64,000 nt of DNA from Gigantopelta aegis. Its lineage: Eukaryota > Mollusca > Gastropoda > Neomphalida > Peltospiridae. The notes under the pieces were generated by a model that was not told the DNA's origin, made no database searches, and worked only from the letters and a program-made list of their open reading frames with translations. Position numbers and translations under genes: made by a program. The DNA lies in assembly GCF_016097555.1 (NCBI RefSeq), contig NC_054701.1, positions 37,774,492 through 37,838,491 on the forward strand, read 5' to 3'. Below are positions 35,385 to 61,910 of this stretch, one piece after another. The stretch's first letter is position 1. Each line of letters begins with the position of its first letter.

Positions 35385-35625
35385 CTGATACGCGATCGAT
35401 CAGTCCACGTCGGTTGGCCATTTCTCATTCGAGCCAGCGTTCTACAGCTGGCTGAGCAAAGACCGTGACATGTATTATCCTGTCTGTGGGATGGTGCATA
35501 TAAAATATCCCTTAATTGTTGCTAACGAAAAATAGTAGCCTATGGCATGGCGGCAGTGGGCTTCCTTTATGTTTTTTTCTGTGTGGTTTTTAACCATATG
35601 TATAAATAAAACTTTAAATAAAAAT
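35385..35625 (+). mobile_element. SINE fragment in the CLN3 3' UTR
   Basis: Head TACGCGATCGATCAGTCCAC, middle TGTCTGTGGGATGGTGCATA, ending in AATAAA motifs. Confidence 0.6.
35605..35622 (+). terminator. Candidate CLN3 poly(A) signals
   Basis: AATAAA at 35605-35610 and again at 35617-35622, about 390 bases after the CLN3 stop, inside SINE-derived sequence. No transcript evidence is available. Confidence 0.4.
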
Positions 35626-35694
35626 ATGTTGTGTGTATTGTGAAATAAAACCATTGTTATATTATGTTTGTTTTTCTGGATCGTCTGTTTTATA

Positions 35695-35770
35695 TGCATA
35701 ATATGCATATGCATATACATATACATATGCATATGCATATGCATATGCATATACATACATATACATATAC
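35695..35770. repeat. (ATGCAT/ATACAT)n repeat
   Basis: Hexamer repeats of ATGCAT and ATACAT. Confidence 0.9.
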
Positions 35771-36126
35771 ACAATACATTGTATATATGTGTTTGATCGA
35801 TGTACATATCATTAACTGAATTGTGTGTTTTTTTTATGCATTGTATGTGTATATAATATGTTGTACTAATGAGCGTGTAGCTTAATGCATAAAATAATTG
35901 AATTGAATTGACTCTGCAATTCTTGCAAACCTACTTACGTAGATGAATGAATGTGAAATGACTTTTAACAATATTCATCCAATTTAAGTAACTAATTGCC
36001 AGCGTTAATGGGAGCAGTACCAAATACTATCTCAGCGGGTCAAAGTGCGAGGTGTATTTCCCCACAGACTGGATAGGACATACCACAACCTTTCATTTAC
36101 TGGTCCACACTGGTTAATACAAATAC

Positions 36127-36195
<69 letters not shown>
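36127..36195. repeat. (GA)n microsatellite
   Basis: About 32 GA units. The ORFs on both strands are artefacts. Confidence 0.95.
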
Positions 36196-36197
<2 letters not shown>

Positions 36198-36774
36198 AGG
36201 GGGGAGAGAGAGAGATGTATACCAATGAGGAATGAAGCAGGGTCGGATCCGAGAAATGCTGATGGGAAGGGGTGGGACTAAGGGAAAAAGGGCTCTTGAA
36301 CCAACTCGTGAAAAGGAAAATACAATGCAAAAAAGTTGAATATATTTGGGGAAGGGGGCGGGTTCCTTGTCCCCCGCCCTGGATCGACAGTTTGACAAAG
36401 GATTAGGACCAGCTAAATGAATAATGGACACCGTGCAGCCTCTACTCACGATTTACAAAAATGTGATTGCCAGACACCAGTCGAGAAGTATATGACAGTT
36501 TCAATATTTGTCTGATGGAAAAAGTAAATATCCTTGGAACTTTGTGGAGATAACTTTGGATATGCCAATATAGTTTTCGGTATATGAGGAAAAAGAAGGA
36601 ATTGACTGAATATGGCTGAAAGAACGATGCCGAGTATATAAAAGAAAATAAATGTCTGTATAATGATTAAAGTAATTGTGAAACAAGAAACCAGTCATTA
36701 CTCTGTCATGTTTTCACATACAGGGCAGCATTCACAATAGCACAAATTACGTTAATTTCGTGTAGGCCTATCAA

Positions 36775-37055
36775 TCAAAACTTAATCCTGCCCCCATTGT
36801 GCTATTTCTCGCTCTAGCCAGTGCACCACGACTGGTACATCAAATGCCGTGGTATGTGCTATCCTGTCTATGGGATGGTGCATATAAAAGATCCTTGCTG
36901 CCAATCAAAAAGAGTAGCCCATAAAGTGGCGACAGTGGGTTTTCTCCTTCAATACCTGTGTGGTCCTTAACCATATGTCTGACGCCGTATAACCGTAAAT
37001 AAAATGTGTTGAGTGCGTCGTTAAATAAAACATTTCCTTCCTTCCTTCTTTAATC
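36775..37055 (+). mobile_element. SINE (family S3)
   Basis: TTGTGCTATTTCTCGCTCTA through GGGATGGTGCATATAAAAG to TGCGTCGTTAAATAAAACAT. Confidence 0.75.
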
Positions 37056-37139
37056 CTGCCCCGAATCCAGCCACCGGCGATATAAGATGTTTGATGAGGG
37101 GTGGCCATACCTGGACCTTTGTGGATATAGGCAAAGTTA

Positions 37140-37400
37140 ACAAGGTGTTTTTGTTTGTTTAACGAAACCACAAGAGCACATTGATTTATTATTATCGTCT
37201 ATTGGATGTCAAACATTTGGCAATTTTGACATAGCCTTAGAGAGGAAACACGCTACATTTCTCCATTAGTAGCAAGGAATCTTTTATATGCACAATCCCA
37301 CATAGATGATCTAGCACTTACCACGGCATGTGATATAGCCTACCAGTTGTGGCGTACTGGCTGGAACGAGAAAGAGCCCAATAGACCCACCAACGACAAA
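37140..37400 (-). mobile_element. SINE, minus orientation
   Basis: Plus strand GTTTAACGAAACCACAAGAG to GGAACGAGAAAGAGCCCAAT. It faces the copy at 36775-37055. Confidence 0.7.
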
Positions 37401-37944
37401 GAGTACCGGAACCAAACAAATGAAAGAAATCGTTGGTATCTACTTCGCAATAATTATTTAAAAATTAGTACATCGTTTAAGCTGAATTTAATTACTCAAT
37501 TCATTCATTTTAGAAAAAAAATCATTAGACTATGAAAGTTATGAGAGGTTTAACTTGTTTTAACCATGTGATCTGAAAGTAAGTAACTAACAGATAACCA
37601 TATAGCCTAGGTGTCGGAAAATGGTAATGACGAAGGAGGGCGGGGATGGGGTGGGGGTGGGGGTGGGGGTAGCAGTTATATATTAATTTGATTCCCCATA
37701 CCACTCCCACGCCTATAATAACTAAGTGATTAGTTATTTTTAACAGAATTGGACTAAGGGCTTTAACTTGTCATATTAGCCTAATAATAATTCTGAAAAA
37801 AAGTATTTCCAAACTTTCTCACTTTAGCGTTCTTGTTACATATATCAAAGATGTAGTATGCATATTCTGAAAAGGCCTTTTTACATAGATATAACATTTA
37901 ACGATATGCATGTCAATCATAATAGATAAAAACAGACGTTATGA

Positions 37945-37987
37945 AATATTTATTTATTTATTTATTTATTTTTTTTTATTTATTTAC

Positions 37988-38034
<47 letters not shown>

Positions 38035-38035
38035 T
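37945..38035. repeat. (TTAT)n microsatellite
   Basis: About 20 TTAT units with one interruption. Confidence 0.95.
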
Positions 38036-38320
38036 TATTTATTTGTTGACATATTAATATAAGTACGAGAATAAAATTAATATAAATTATTGGATACATT
38101 TAAATAATCGACATTGATATGCTATAGCCTTCAGACTTGATTTAAACAATATCTTTGATTCACTTTCCACAATCCACATTACTGACTATTATAGCTTGCT
38201 TGAACTCTAATTTGATATTTAAAAAATATCTTAATGGACGTTTAAATAAAATAACTAAATTAAAAAAAAAAATCATACATAGAAAAGTTGTTTGTGTAAT
38301 TACACATTAGTTAGATACTC

Positions 38321-38439
38321 GGATCTAATTCACAAAGGTCTCTTAAGCTCTGTTAGACAACAAAGCATCCTCTTTGCAAGTCTTTTAGCATTACACTGCG
38401 AGATCGCAAAGTTGCGAGAGTTTAGTGAATTAGGCCCCG
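38321..38439. mobile_element. MITE-like element upstream of TXNRD2
   Basis: CTAATTCAC and GTGAATTAG inverted ends; an inner GCGAGATCGCAAAGTTGCGA palindromic part. Ends 76 bases before the TXNRD2 start codon, so it may lie in the promoter or 5' UTR. Confidence 0.5.
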
Positions 38440-38515
38440 CTGGTCGTATCCGAGCTGTTTCTTTGTTGCAGTAGTGCGTTCGTTAAACGGAGGAATTCTT
38501 TGTAGATAATTGAAA

Positions 38516-51906
<13,391 letters not shown>

Positions 51907-52339
51907 TCTCTGTCTCTGAACATCAGATCCTGGGCTCGAGATTTATTGCAGAAAAGTAATTGTAGACTATGATAGAAACAAAATTGAGAGGAGTGCTTAA
52001 TTGCTTCCCTTCAATTTTGGGAGTCATTTAAAATATCACCATATTGATACCATATAAATTCACATGCTAAGGGGAGATAAAAACTACTTTCCCTGAACAA
52101 ATCTCAGGAGAGCGATAAGGAACAAGTTATAGCTCACCTTAAACGGTGAGGTCTGTAATTGTTAACAAATATAGCAGCTTAAGTGTCGAATTCTTTTTTA
52201 AGATTCAACAAAATAAAGCAACAATTAGTGAAATTAAACCAATGGTAAAAGAACAGATATTTGTTGATGGATGCAGATGGTTTGTTTGCCCCTACCACCC
52301 CCTGCCTACATTTTTATTTGATTGTGAATTATTTTTTGT

Positions 52340-52375
52340 AATAAAACAGAATACCTGTACCTGTATAGCAATAAA
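52340..52375 (+). terminator. Proximal poly(A) signals upstream of the SECIS
   Basis: AATAAA at 52340-52345 and 52370-52375, the second followed by a T-rich run. Use of these sites would produce a TXNRD2 transcript without the SECIS. Confidence 0.4.
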
Positions 52376-52560
52376 GAATTTTTTTTTTTTTCTTCAATAT
52401 AGTATAGCATGGGTTTTTTGGAGACTGTGAGAAATTATGTACAGGATAGGTACATGACATTGTATAGCAAAGACAAATGACTTTTTCTGCAGTATATTTT
52501 GGCCTGGGATTTTCAGAGACAGGGAAAATTGTGTTTGACACTTTGCAAAATGGGGTCTTT

Positions 52561-52631
52561 TCTGTCAGCGTTAATGACGTTCCTCTCTCAAATAGCTTGT
52601 TTGCTAGGGAGAGGAACTGATGTTCTGCAGA
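52561..52631 (+). promoter_or_regulatory. SECIS element in the TXNRD2 3' UTR
   Basis: ATGA at 52574-52577 faces TGAT at 52618-52621, forming the non-Watson-Crick quartet. Helix 2 is GTTCCTCTC (52579-52587) paired with GAGAGGAAC (52609-52617), extended by T-G and C-G pairs. AAA follows at 52590-52592, then a short extra stem TAGC/GCTA (52593-52596 with 52603-52606), which makes it a form 2 SECIS. Below the quartet, TCTG and CAG pair with CAGA and CTG. The 12-nt spacing from quartet to AA is typical. Confidence 0.9.
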
Positions 52632-52689
52632 TAGCCTCGTTACTGTGAAGAGTTTGCTGCCATTATGAAGTTGTGTAGATTACTCATGG

Positions 52690-52985
52690 CTAATGCTGTG
52701 TTCATTAGAAGTCGTGAATATCATATTTCCCAATTCACAACTTGTGAAGAGCCTTCGTTTGGTGAAATAAGCCGTGAACATATCTTATGAACTGGGGTAG
52801 GATTTTCTGTCTCAGTGTTCACAACTAGTGAATAAATGTCAGCACAAACGGAAATCATTTGTGCAATTATGAGTTGGGTGTGTGTGTGATTGTCTCTAAA
52901 TCGCCTGAACGCTCTCCACTAGGTGAAGTTGTGTTCACAATTTGGAACTTGTGAATTCACGATAACCAAATGAACACAGTTTTAA
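52690..52985. mobile_element. Inverted-repeat element in the TXNRD2 3' UTR
   Basis: CTGTGTTCATTAGAAGTCGT at the left; the right end, ACGATAACCAAATGAACACAG, is its approximate inverse (written here as ACGATAACC + AAATGAACACAG). Lies just after the SECIS. Confidence 0.6.
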
Positions 52986-53386
52986 TTACTTCTCGGAATG
53001 TTTTGTAATGTTTCTGTATAAATTATGAGTTTTTGAGTCTATCTGGAATTTAAGATATACAATAATATAGATTATTATTCATTACATACTTGTTCATTCT
53101 TACTATAGTGATAAAGACATTTTGAAACTGTGTGATAAATTTATTTTGTATCACACATATGTTCGATCTGGACCGGAACTTTTAAATGTGTAATTCCCTT
53201 TTTATTTTTCTGCAGTTAGCGCCTTTTATTTACTGACATCATATGATTTACAAATTACGTCACATCACATTTGAAACACTACACAAGGCTGCCGCAGAGT
53301 ATGATTCTTAACATTAAGCAAATCCATGAAAGGAGTTTTTATCATAGATTTAACAAAGTGTTGTTATAACATTAAAGAAGGTATGT

Positions 53387-53392
53387 AATAAA
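53387..53392 (+). terminator. Distal TXNRD2 poly(A) signal candidate
   Basis: AATAAA at the left edge of the inverted-repeat element 53392-53558. Cleavage near here would keep the SECIS in the mRNA with a 3' UTR of about 1.5 kb. Confidence 0.35.
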
Positions 53393-53558
53393 TACAGAAC
53401 TTCACATACGTTGTTTTCGTTTCCTATTTAGTGCACTCGTTTATTTTGCGAAAGAACATACCATTTGACTGCTACGAGGTCTCGTGGTATATATTCTTGT
53501 GCAAAATAAACTTGTGCAATAAATAGGAAGCGAAAACAATGTACGTGAAGTTCTGTAT
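53392..53558. mobile_element. 167-bp long-armed palindrome (MITE)
   Basis: ATACAGAACTTCAC is inverted as GTGAAGTTCTGTAT; arms of about 75 bp with few mismatches. Confidence 0.85.
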
Positions 53559-54136
53559 ATATATTTCACATTTAAAAAGACTTCATACATTTTTGTAATT
53601 AACTGTACATGGTTTCAGTGATTTGTGATTATTTTTTAAATATTAATTGCATGAACATTTTGATTATTTTAACATGTTGATTGTCAGTGTATATTTTTTA
53701 ATGTACAGATTCATTTATGATGTACAATATACAGATAAAGTGATAATTCAGCATATGAATAATATTGTCTCTGTACTGTAATGTTGTAGACTGGTGCGTA
53801 TATAAACTAACATTCAGTAATTACACTTGAGACTTTGTAGTAAATAGGGAACCACATGATACTATATTGTTCAGTGTGTTAATGTAATATTTTTGACAAT
53901 GTTTTATTATGAACAGCCTTGAATCAAAATACTCTACAGGTGCCATTGGGAATACTTGTTTAATGAGTGAATGTTTCTACAAATGTTATAGGATGAAAAG
54001 AATTAGCTACTTACAATATCAACCGTGTCTAGTTATTTTCCATATTAAAAAACATACACCCTCCCTCCCTCTCTCTCGGACTCACTCACTCTCTCTCTCA
54101 CTCTCACTCACTCACTCACACTCTCCCTCTCCCTCC

Positions 54137-54204
54137 CTATGCATTTATATTAACTTTTTTTTTAAATTGCCTATGCATTTATATTAACTTTTTTTTTTAA
54201 ATTG
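54137..54204 (+). repeat. 34-bp direct repeat, two units
   Basis: TATGCATTTATATTAACTTT followed by T and AAATTG, twice. Confidence 0.85.
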
Positions 54205-54813
54205 TTCCATAGACCGTACCATATCATAATTCAAACGAGTCTAAACATATAATATATTTTATTTTTCAGTAAATAATCGGAAATCTACTAATATTATTTC
54301 ACACTTTATTAGTACATGCAAATATATTTAACAATATATACATGTATTTTGAAAACCTGCTATAAAGACCACATCAATCATGTTATTTTGTGTAGGCCTT
54401 TTGCATGGCATTTATAGCCAGGATTTCTGCATCACAGATTCTGTATGGAATGTACAAAACAAGTTTTCAATATAACATTCGCGAATTTAATGCAACACAA
54501 TTCTTAACATCATATAAATAATCCAACACAATAATAAAACCGGTCTTAGGCTCGGAATGCATACAGGGTCTGTGTCATTTCTTCTTTTTTCAGTTGTTCA
54601 AACATATGATAGAATATTATTATTATCCACATGGTAACATAAACCGAGTTAATAATAATCATACAAAGCACATGTGTAATAACAAGTGAGATGACGTAAA
54701 TTTTGGGAAGCGACGTCATAACATGATGTTGCTTGCCAAGGCCTAGCTCAAGACTGCATTTGAAACATTTTGAGTTGGGTCTCTCATAAAGAAAATAATA
54801 ATATGGATAATAA

Positions 54814-54963
54814 AGAAATTATTACACTCATGTGTGAGTCGTACTGATTTTACGAAACTCCGCCAGGATTCATGTATTACCCTCGCTCTCGCTCGGGCAA
54901 TACAAAAATCCTGACACTCGTTTCGTAAAATCAGTATGACACACAAGCTCGTTTAATAATCTC
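54814..54963. mobile_element. 150-bp palindromic MITE
   Basis: CTGATTTTACGAAACT near 54844 is inverted as CGTTTCGTAAAATCAG near 54919, with extended weaker arms and a CTCGCTCTCGCTCGGG centre. Confidence 0.8.
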
Positions 54964-56349
54964 TATGTCTTAACAGTGGTTAATAATATTACCTCAATGA
55001 AATATGATATACTAGTACACGTACAGATCACAGTACTAGTTTTACTATGATAACCTGTTTCTCCATTAAAAACAAGAATTCTGCAGAATTGAACGTCTTG
55101 CCCACCATAAACTTATTCGATGTCACTGACAGTTGCATCCATAAATGTTCATTTCAATGCATGTTAAACGAAATAAAAAAAATTAAAATAATAATTAAAC
55201 TTTAAAAAAAACTTTAAACATTTATTTTTTTTCTTTCTAGATGATTGCAGGTATGTGCTATTATTGCATTGGAAACACTGTCTTAACATGCACATATACT
55301 GTACAAGAAACTGAAATCAATGAATATGATGAAATCTCATAACATATTTGGTAATTAAAATATTATATAAATAAAAAAATGGACGGCAAACATTTAACAA
55401 TCCATTAAGGATAAAAAGGTCACGATCAGTCAATATTACAAAAACAAAATGTCTTATGATCTTGTGGAGAAATGGACACGGTAAGAAAAGGTGGATTGTT
55501 GAACTCGGTGAAGGATTACAAGATATAAAAAAAACCAAACATTAGTAATTGTTTACTACTAATAAAATAAAACAAATAAATAGATTTAACTATATAATCT
55601 TGATATGGACTTCAGCACACTACCAACAGAACTAATAGAGAAATCCCCACTAGCTCCTACCAATAGTAGCACTTTAGGTTGGAGTTCTCAACGCAAAAAC
55701 GTTTGACAATATGTCACAGATAAAGGAACTTCCACATCCTTTGTTTTATTGCTAGTTAGAACACTTGCGTTTTGTTTCACGTTGATTTCCATCAAACTTG
55801 TATCATCCACATGAATCATATGATAATCCATATGTGATAGAGTCTGATGATCATTCCAGAGCTAGATTGATATACAGGTCAAATAAATTTGATTAAAATC
55901 TCCAATATATTCAATTCATTTATCTCTTAAAAATACACAATTGTTGATCATGTTGTACACAAACATATTTCAACAATGTTAAATTACTAACCAAAATATA
56001 GATAAAGAGGCTTTGTCTTTTTATAAGACCTCATCTCTCAAAATATTTTTGAAGCTCACTTTGACAAAAATGCACTTTTGAATTCCACTGTATAAATATT
56101 GACTAAATTGCATAAGAACATTAATGCAAGTGAAGTGAAATAAATGGACGGAATGTGGTCCCAGTGTTTTGGGGACTTTTTTTTATAAATGGAACACAAA
56201 AGCTGTCTTCAGTCTTGTAAAGTTGTAAAACAATTTTGAGGATACCTCTGATGAAAATCCTCAGATTAAAATAACTAATTAGAATTAAAAGTCAGATCAT
56301 CTGAGAAATGGACGGAAGAATATTTTCATTTGTGGTATGCAAAAAATCT

Positions 56350-59300
56350 TCAATCCTCCATTTTCACTTTGCAGAAAGGACAATATCCATTTTGTAGATA
56401 CTTCTGTTCAAAATCATCAGTATGAAAGAGCTAAAAAAACAAACAAACAAAAACATGGTATCATTAACTTTAACTTTTTGTATCAGTCTCAAAAACATCA
56501 AAGTGAAAAATTTAAAATTGTACACAAGACATATTTTGAACCAGGTTTTAAAACATATATAATTCCAGTTCGTGTACTCTTTTGCTATAAAGTGAAAGTT
56601 TGTTTAACAACACCACTAGAGCACACTGATTTATTAATCATCGGCTATTGGATGTCGTAATTTTGACATATAGTCTTAAAGAGGAAACCTGCTATATTTT
56701 TCCCATTAGTAGGAAGGGATCTTTCATATGCATCTTAAAGACAGGATAACACATACCATCGCTTTTGATATACCAGTCATGATGCACTGGCTTCTTTTGT
56801 TATAAATGTTTGGAATGATCCAAAGTTTATCATGTGACTTAAAAACCTGACATTTATAAATTGTATGAAACTTGGTGTGGTAATGACGGTCTTGAAAGGA
56901 ACTCACCTTGTTGCATGATGGGCACAGTGTTATGGTAATATCGGGCAGTAAGCTCCTGTAAAACTGATACCGCAGAGGCTTCGGCCACTTCAGAACATAC
57001 ACCTCTGAGCGAGTCATGCTTTTTAGAATGGCCTTGTTCACAACCACTGGTTTGAAGTCGGACGAATTCTCCTAGCAACACAAAACAAGCACAGTACAAA
57101 TACTGGCTAGCTAAATGTAAATGATAATAGCACAGAATGATAAAAAAAAAACTACCATAAAATCAACCAAGAAAGAATAGTTATCAGTCCATACATACTT
57201 ATATTACAATTATCAACATTTTCATAAAAGTACAAATTGTATGCTAGCGGTAAGGGGCTTAATACTAGTGTATGTTTTAAAAATATAATATATTATATTA
57301 ATAAATATTCTTTACTAAATCTTAAATTTTTATGTATGCTTTTGGGATGGAGTTGAGGATCCCCAATAATGTAGTCAATGGTCCCCAAATATTCAATTAT
57401 CATCTAAGCTTTTATTCAAGCTAGACAAACTAAAACAATTTTAGTGAACTTCCAAACAGAAATGGAAAAGCCATATGTTTTATTATGGAAATGCCAACAC
57501 TTATTATGCAAAAGAGGTTAGGAAAACTTGAAGCAGAAAAAACATTTAATATCAATTCTGTTCCCTAACCTTTTGACAAATCTATTTTATATTAAGGTTT
57601 TTTTCTTCAATAAAACAATTATGGAAGATGTATGTGATAAGTAGTATATATGCACTGGGGCCCTGCCTTACATTGTATGTCTTGAGTCTTGCTTTAAAAG
57701 GATCTTCAACCTCTTCTGGTGGTTCATCTCCAAGTCTTAATGTTTGCATGTCTAGTTTACAAATCAAGGAAATAAATCATCATAAACAAGTCTTGTTTTG
57801 AGAACATTAATTACAATATTTGAGTTTCGTCATTATGAAACAAAAAAACAATTAGCATACTGATTTAGTTTTCATCTCATCAGAAAAATAATTTTCAGGT
57901 ACATCATCCTCAAATATATATAATATTAATTTAACACAGTTCTCCTATGATCGGTCTGTTTTCACTTTGTTCTTTTAGTCTCCCTTTAAAAATATCTTCT
58001 GAAATGTCTTCTTCCCTCTTTGTTGGGACAGGATGTAACCAAGTGGTAAAGCACTTGCCTAATGTGTAATCAACCTAGGATCTATCCCTGCCATTGGGTC
58101 CATTGGTCTATTTGTCTTCGCTTGCTAACTCTCTACCATTACAAAATTTATTTTGTTTAAAGTCACCACTTGAGCATTGATTTATTAATCATTGGCTATT
58201 GGATGTCAAACATTAGGTAATTTTGACATCTAGAGAGGAAACCTGCTATATTTTTCCATTAGTAGCAAGGGATCTTTTAAATGCACTATCCCAGAGACAG
58301 GATAGCAGATACCACAGTCTTTGATATGCCAGTCATGGTGCACTGACTGGAACAAATTACCACAACAACACTGGCCAGCCATAAGGCACTAAATAATAAA
58401 AAATGGTAGTGCAGTATTTGTAGAGATTCTTTATATTAGTAGAAACCATCAAACACACCAAACATGGCCAGGTAGAGCCCAAAGTACATCTACTGAAATT
58501 ACTGTGTAATAATATGTGGTATAGGTTGCCAAAAACATAGTCACCTATCACAACAAGAGATCAGACAGAAAAAGAAGAAAAAATTAATGATGAAAAATGA
58601 ACATGATTTAACTTGGAACACGAGAATATAGCTTGTTTGATATGCCTGTGCTGCCATAAGATAAGGATACTGCCCATGCGAGATTCCTGCCAGTGACCGG
58701 TGTTCTCCTTCTTCTTTCTCGGTATGGACATGTCAAGAATATGCAGTGCCTCTTCATCTGTGATCCCATCATCCAGGACAAACTCCACCAGCGGTAGCAC
58801 GTCTGTACAAACAATACAGAGTTTTAACAAAGTCATTTTTTAAAATCACATTATATCTTATAAAGGGACATACCCTAGTTTTTAAACACTAAGGCATATT
58901 TTTTTTTACTATTATAGCCATTTTTGATAACTGAAATCATAGTTTACTTGGATGTTATGGTTTAGATTATCAATTTCCGTACATTCGATGTGGTCTTGGT
59001 CTTCCTGGTGTTTTTAATATCACAAAATGTATTTATCATATTTTTGAAAACGCACATGTTTCTGAGAAGTACCAGTTATGGAGTCGAGCTTCAGTCTGTT
59101 TTTAGAAGGTATTTCATCATTTCAAAGTCACAGACTCGTATTTTACTCAATTGTAATGTTGCAGGTTTGTAGATTAAATAAATTTAGTGTTAATTTTCAC
59201 GGGTTGAAACTAGGGTCTGTCTCTTTAATTGCACTTATACAAATGGAAAAGCATATAACATGGCCTGTAAAGTACCAGTTGTGGGTCACTGGTTGGTGAG

Positions 59301-61875
59301 GGTGGGGTGGGGACTCAAAAGGATCATACAGAGATATTAATCCTACAACCTTTTCACAAGCATTCTATTTTTTTGCTGCATTCTACACCAGGCCATTTTT
59401 TTTTTTTCAAACCCAATCTTACCAAAGCTGACAAATGAGAAGACGAACGGCTGACTACAGTTGACACACTGATTTCCACAGTTGTTGAAGAGAGGGTTTG
59501 TTGTTGAGCAGCGATAGCACATCGGTAACAGTTCCTAGAAAACAAATAAAAAATCTCATTTGCAGGCACTTAATTTTTGTAACTTAATATGGTTTGCAAC
59601 TCAATATATTTTAAATAATCCCAAATAAATAAGAACTTCATATTTCCTCTTGTTTAGATTTTTGAGTCATATTGATTCCAGTTAAAACATCCAAATAATT
59701 TTGTATTCAAGGTATTACACAAACAAAAAATAACATTGGAAACTCAACTCTTTTAAAGATTATTTTAAAATGAACAAAGATTGCTCTTGGTAAAATAATT
59801 TTTAAAGAATTAATTTCTGTTTGTATAAAAATATATTTTTAAATTTTTTCTCAAAAACACTAAAAATGAGTTAGGCAATTATACTAAGGGACTAACAAAA
59901 TTAATCTTTAAAATAAAGTTTATTGAATTAATTTCTCTTTGTATAAAAATACATTTTAATTTTTTTTCTCAAAAACTAAAAATGAGTCAGGCAATTATGC
60001 AAAGGGTCTGACAAAATTATTTTTTCTTTTTTTAAAATAAAGTTTATTGATCCCACAAACAAATATTGTAGTGTCAGGGCATAATAAATTCACTAATAAA
60101 AAGGTAACCCTAATGCTTTGTGTGCCTACAAATGAAGTGAGACCTACCTCTGCGTCTTGGAATGGCTTTGTCTTGATGGTCAGACTGCCCAGGTCTACGA
60201 GTTCCTGAAGGTGTTGTGGAACTCTCACTGTCTGCAGACTCTCGTAGGCATACCGAGCCAATTTAAACGCACTCAGATTTTTACTCTGTTTTGCAAGCGT
60301 ATAAAGGGCCGCACTGAGAAAGGGTTGAAGAAAACAATTTACTGGAATCGCAGGGCTTCAAATAACTAAATAAAATAAACATTCCAATGTTTTCTGTTGT
60401 TTTTTATTTGCATTTTTTCCACCACCATTTTCACAATATACAAACATGTATTACAGTGACACACTTATATATTGTACAAAAGGAAGGATATAAGCGAAAT
60501 TCACAGATACTTGACTATTCTTGACAATGTGTTTTCACAGAAACATTGAGCTGAATAATACGATAGCCAAAAATGCAGGTGAGGACGGGGGTGAAGGTGG
60601 ATATCAAGGGTGTTAAAATCCAGCAATGGAATGAAGCAAAAATCAAGTATTTACACTAAAATTAAGCAAATATATGGACTTATGACCAATATGCTGTAGC
60701 AAGTTAAAAGAGATACATTTTTCAGCCATGGTAAATACAATAACACAGCATCAACTTCAACAATACTATCTATTTCATGTGATTAATATGTTAAGCCATT
60801 GCTGATACAGTTTCCAAAGATTCTTATTTGGCCTGAGAACTCTGTTATTCATGACAACAACCACTCAAAAGCTTGAAAACAGAAAATATCAAAAGATACG
60901 CTTTAGATATTCCAGGAGGTATGTCATTGGCAGTTGGCATGGAGTGCAGAAGGAATCTGGACATGTTGAAAAGATCTTCAGGCCGACTTGAAGTAAATGG
61001 CTCCACCTGGCAACAAAAGGGGAGATAATTACAGATTGGAAACAAACTTACTGATTATTAAATTCAACATACTCAATGCCTACTACCTAACAACATTTGA
61101 GTTTAGAGCACATTTGATGCATACCAAATGTTATCTAGTATATTTAAAAACTAAATGGAGAATAATTATTACACACAAATGTAAAACTAGCTGACTAAAT
61201 TCAATTTCACAATGGAACATACTAGCCGTTTTGGACAATAGACCAAGACAGGTTTTTTTTATGAAGAGAAATGAGATGTCGGATGAACATATGAAAAGAC
61301 AAGGAGAAAACTTGGACTCAACTAATATCCCTAGCGGAATATGCCATGGTTTGTGGTCAGGTTAAGTAGAAAAGAAAACACACCTTCAAGAAAATAAAGG
61401 TGCATACTGGGAGTGAAATTCTTAAAGCTGTATTTTTCTATGTAGTACAGCAATAAAACAAATATTGGTACAGTCTACTTGACACTTACCACCTGTTTAT
61501 AAATCACTTGAAAAGCATAATACATCTCTGCTTTTCTCTGAAAATCTGCAAACTTTTCAAGCATTTCATCTTTTTTCGAAGGCTCATCTGAAATAAATGT
61601 ATACTCAGTAAAACGATAACTTTCAGTATCACTTTGTTATCTTTATTAGTATCACACATTAATTTACCATTGCCATTTTATTCTCTAAAGAACATTTTCC
61701 CCCATTTAACACCCATGCTTATTAGAATGGTTTGAACCACAGGCAAAATCATTTCAAATTGTGTTGATATGCATTTTGTGATACATGTATAAGTTTTTAA
61801 TTTATTACTGTATGAAACACATTAACCCTAATCAACATGAAGTTGGTTCTCACAATTTGTTTTTATCCTGAAATC

Positions 61876-61910
<35 letters not shown>

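Larger units (their letters stand above)
35771..38320. other. Intergenic region between CLN3 and TXNRD2
   Basis: Holds SINEs, microsatellites and a G-rich stretch near 37637-37670. I see no coding exon or RNA gene. Confidence 0.55.
53559..56349. other. Convergent intergenic region
   Basis: Between the TXNRD2 3' UTR and the IFT122 stop. Apart from a CT/CTCA-rich stretch (54059-54140), a small tandem repeat and the palindrome at 54814-54963, I see no gene or named element. IFT122's 3' UTR probably occupies the right end. Confidence 0.6.
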
